A DNA stretch of 64,000 nt from Cryobacterium sp. Y57 (GTDB lineage: Bacteria; Actinomycetota; Actinomycetes; Actinomycetales; Microbacteriaceae): positions 6,478 to 70,477 of the forward strand of contig NZ_PJJL01000065.1 of the NCBI RefSeq assembly GCF_002929505.1, in the 5' to 3' direction. This document shows positions 62,751-64,000 of this stretch, in pieces. The position numbers were made by a program, and so were the translations under genes. The notes under the pieces are model-generated. The model made no database searches. It was not told the origin of the DNA and was given only the letters and a program-made list of their open reading frames with translations. Each line of letters starts with the position of its first letter. Position 1 is the first letter of the stretch.

Positions 62751-63254
62751 ATGACCTCTTCTGCGTTGTACGACATACCCCTCACGCTCATCGATGGAAC
62801 GCCCACCTCCTTCGGCGCGTTTCGAGGTAAAACGGTTCTCGTCGTCAACGTCGCATCAAAGTGCGGCTTCACCCCGCAGTACGCCGGCTTGGAAGCCCTG
62901 TACCAGCGTTACGCCGACGACGGGCTGGTCGTGCTGGGATTACCGAGCAATCAGTTCATGGGCCAGGAACCCGGCACCGAAACAGACATCGCCCAGTTCT
63001 GCGGCATGACCTATGGGGTGACCTTTCCGATGACAGCCAAGGTCGACGTGCGGGGCAAGCAGCAGCATCCGCTCTATGCTGAGCTGACCAAATTCAAGCG
63101 GGGCCTGCTGCCCGGCCTGATCAAGTGGAACTTCGAAAAGTTTCTGGTGACCCCCACCGGCAAGATCGTGGATCGCTTTGCGTCGTCGGTGGAGCCGGAG
63201 TCGACCGAAATCGTGCATGCGATCGAGAAGGTTCTGGCTGACAAAGCCGCCTAG
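62751..63254 (+). CDS. gpx: Glutathione peroxidase-like thiol peroxidase
   Basis: 167 residues. The peroxidatic Cys is in VNVASKCGFTPQYAGLEAL, with the LGLPSNQFMGQEPG (Gln) and WNFEKFLV (Trp) motifs that complete the active site. In actinobacteria such enzymes usually take electrons from thioredoxin, since glutathione is absent; that is inference. ATG at 62751 was chosen because homologues begin MTSxLYDIPL; the frame is open upstream. TAGGAT near 62722 may be its -10. Confidence 0.93.
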   Translation: MTSSALYDIPLTLIDGTPTSFGAFRGKTVLVVNVASKCGFTPQYAGLEALYQRYADDGLVVLGLPSNQFMGQEPGTETDIAQFCGMTYGVTFPMTAKVDVRGKQQHPLYAELTKFKRGLLPGLIKWNFEKFLVTPTGKIVDRFASSVEPESTEIVHAIEKVLADKAA

Positions 63255-63292
63255 CCCGGATTCCCCGGGCCGTGCAGCCCAGCGGTGGGAGG

Positions 63293-64000
63293 CTAGTCGT
63301 CGCTGAGGTTGTCACTCAGGATGCCGAGCACGGTTGATCGCGCTGACCGCGACGCCTCCCCTAATCGGCCGGACACAATTTCGACGAGCGACTCGATCAA
63401 GATTGTATGGGGAACCCGGGACGTGTATTCCAGTTCGTGACGAAACGATCCGTGTGCCGGCGCGACCACGAGTGCGATGTCCGCGAGCGAAACCAACGGG
63501 GAACTCGCAAACGACGTCACCACGATTAGCACGGCATTCGCTGCGCGCGCCGATCGGGCAGCCTTGATGCTCGACTCATTGGCACCGCTGCCGCTGATGA
63601 CGACGCACGCATCTGCAGGTCGCAACTGGCGTGCTGAAATCTGCTGGCCGATCGGATCGGAGACGAATTCCGTAGGGCGCCCGATGGCGGTCAATCGCAT
63701 CGCCAGGTCAGACGCCAACGGCGATGACAGCCCGTTGGCGAGCACCAGCACCCGGTTTGCCGACGTGATGCGCTGTACGGCCTCTTCGACCGCGCTTTCG
63801 GTGAGTACATCGGCAATCTGCGGCAGGGCCATCGATAACGCGAAGATATCGGCTCGAATTCGTCCGAGCGCAGACGAACCGTAATCCGCTACCGCGCTGG
63901 CCGATTGGGCCAGTTCTCGCGCTAGGGCAACGCGCAGTTGCGGATATCCCCGATAGCCGAGGGTTTGACAGGTGCGGATGACCGTGGAGCGGGCGACGCC
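63293..64000 (-). CDS. RpiR-family regulator (5' end cut by window edge)
   Basis: 236 codons visible, continuing beyond 64000. The N-terminal helix-turn-helix is cut; what remains of it reads GVARSTVIRTCQTLGYRGYP, then LRVALARELAQ. The SIS sugar-isomerase domain fills about visible residues 75-205 (RVLVLANGLSSPLASDLA, ACVVISGSGANESSIKAA). An internal ATG at 63832 gives a shorter frame, but the conserved helices upstream show that the real start lies outside. Probably senses a phosphosugar (MurR/RpiR type). Convergent with gpx; a GCCCGG/CCGGGC hairpin (63254-63270) lies between. Confidence 0.9.
   Translation of the reverse strand, partial: GVARSTVIRTCQTLGYRGYPQLRVALARELAQSASAVADYGSSALGRIRADIFALSMALPQIADVLTESAVEEAVQRITSANRVLVLANGLSSPLASDLAMRLTAIGRPTEFVSDPIGQQISARQLRPADACVVISGSGANESSIKAARSARAANAVLIVVTSFASSPLVSLADIALVVAPAHGSFRHELEYTSRVPHTILIESLVEIVSGRLGEASRSARSTVLGILSDNLSDD

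Overview
The window is a chromosomal segment of a high-GC Gram-positive bacterium, almost certainly an actinomycete of the family Microbacteriaceae. The evidence is high GC content, arginine genes in the order argC-J-B-D-F, a gluABCD-type glutamate importer, the infC-rpmI-rplT operon divergent from a DUF1844 gene, overlapping lhr-nei2, LysM gene divergent from lexA, and the actinobacterial block ftsK-pgsA-cinA-clgR-DUF3046-recA-recX-miaB-miaA-dapF-hflX. The genus cannot be fixed from the sequence. No rRNA, tRNA, insertion sequence, prophage or CRISPR array was seen. It is a dense core-genome region with a few accessory spots.

Layout. 1-5320: arginine operon argC-argJ-argB-argD-argF (minus, argF runs off the left edge). 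5321-7064: repeat-rich island around a solitary AbiEi-type gene. 7065-10843: pheS-pheT. 10920-14283: glutamate ABC importer (gluA-B-C-D). 14387-17280: trmH-like methyltransferase, infC-rpmI-rplT with a long leader, DUF1844 gene. 17343-22809: lhr and nei2 (DNA repair). 22866-26953: hisC-hisB-hisH-hisA and an SseB-like gene. 26985-28405: LysM protein and LexA, divergent. 28478-31875: metF and metE. 32096-45042: hflX, an RsmC-like methyltransferase, dapF, miaA, miaB, recX, recA, DUF3046, clgR, cinA, pgsA, ftsK. 45141-48120: three-gene MacAB-like ABC efflux unit. 48345-50095: dapA, thyX. 50197-52616: thioredoxin-like, DUF4395, OsmC, TIGR01777 epimerase. 52624-56436: small membrane protein, dapB, GNAT, histidine phosphatase, M16 protease. 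56641-60198: TetR regulator, aldo/keto reductase, prfC. 60269-64000: RNase J, an unrecognised 72-residue repeat protein, glutathione peroxidase and a partial RpiR-type regulator.

How the genes work together. Several anabolic routes are present (arginine, histidine, methionine/folate, diaminopimelate through dapA, dapB and dapF). The SOS system is represented by lexA, recA, recX and a LysM protein placed like mycobacterial ChiZ, with LexA-box-like sites in the lexA/LysM and recA upstream regions. Many genes have a TANNNT box 6-8 nt before the start codon, so leaderless transcription appears common. infC has no usable ATG/GTG/TTG and almost certainly starts at AUC behind a strong ribosome-binding site. 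Its leader RNA contains an 11-nt copy of the expected 16S rRNA anti-Shine-Dalgarno tail.

The items I consider least explained are the infC leader, a family of about 60-bp imperfect palindromes clustered around the AbiEi gene, an in-frame minisatellite inside pheT, the 72-residue protein with four (G/S/E)Y(V/I)S units, a thioredoxin/DUF4395 pair with a membrane CxxC, and a strongly over-represented GCATCCGY motif.
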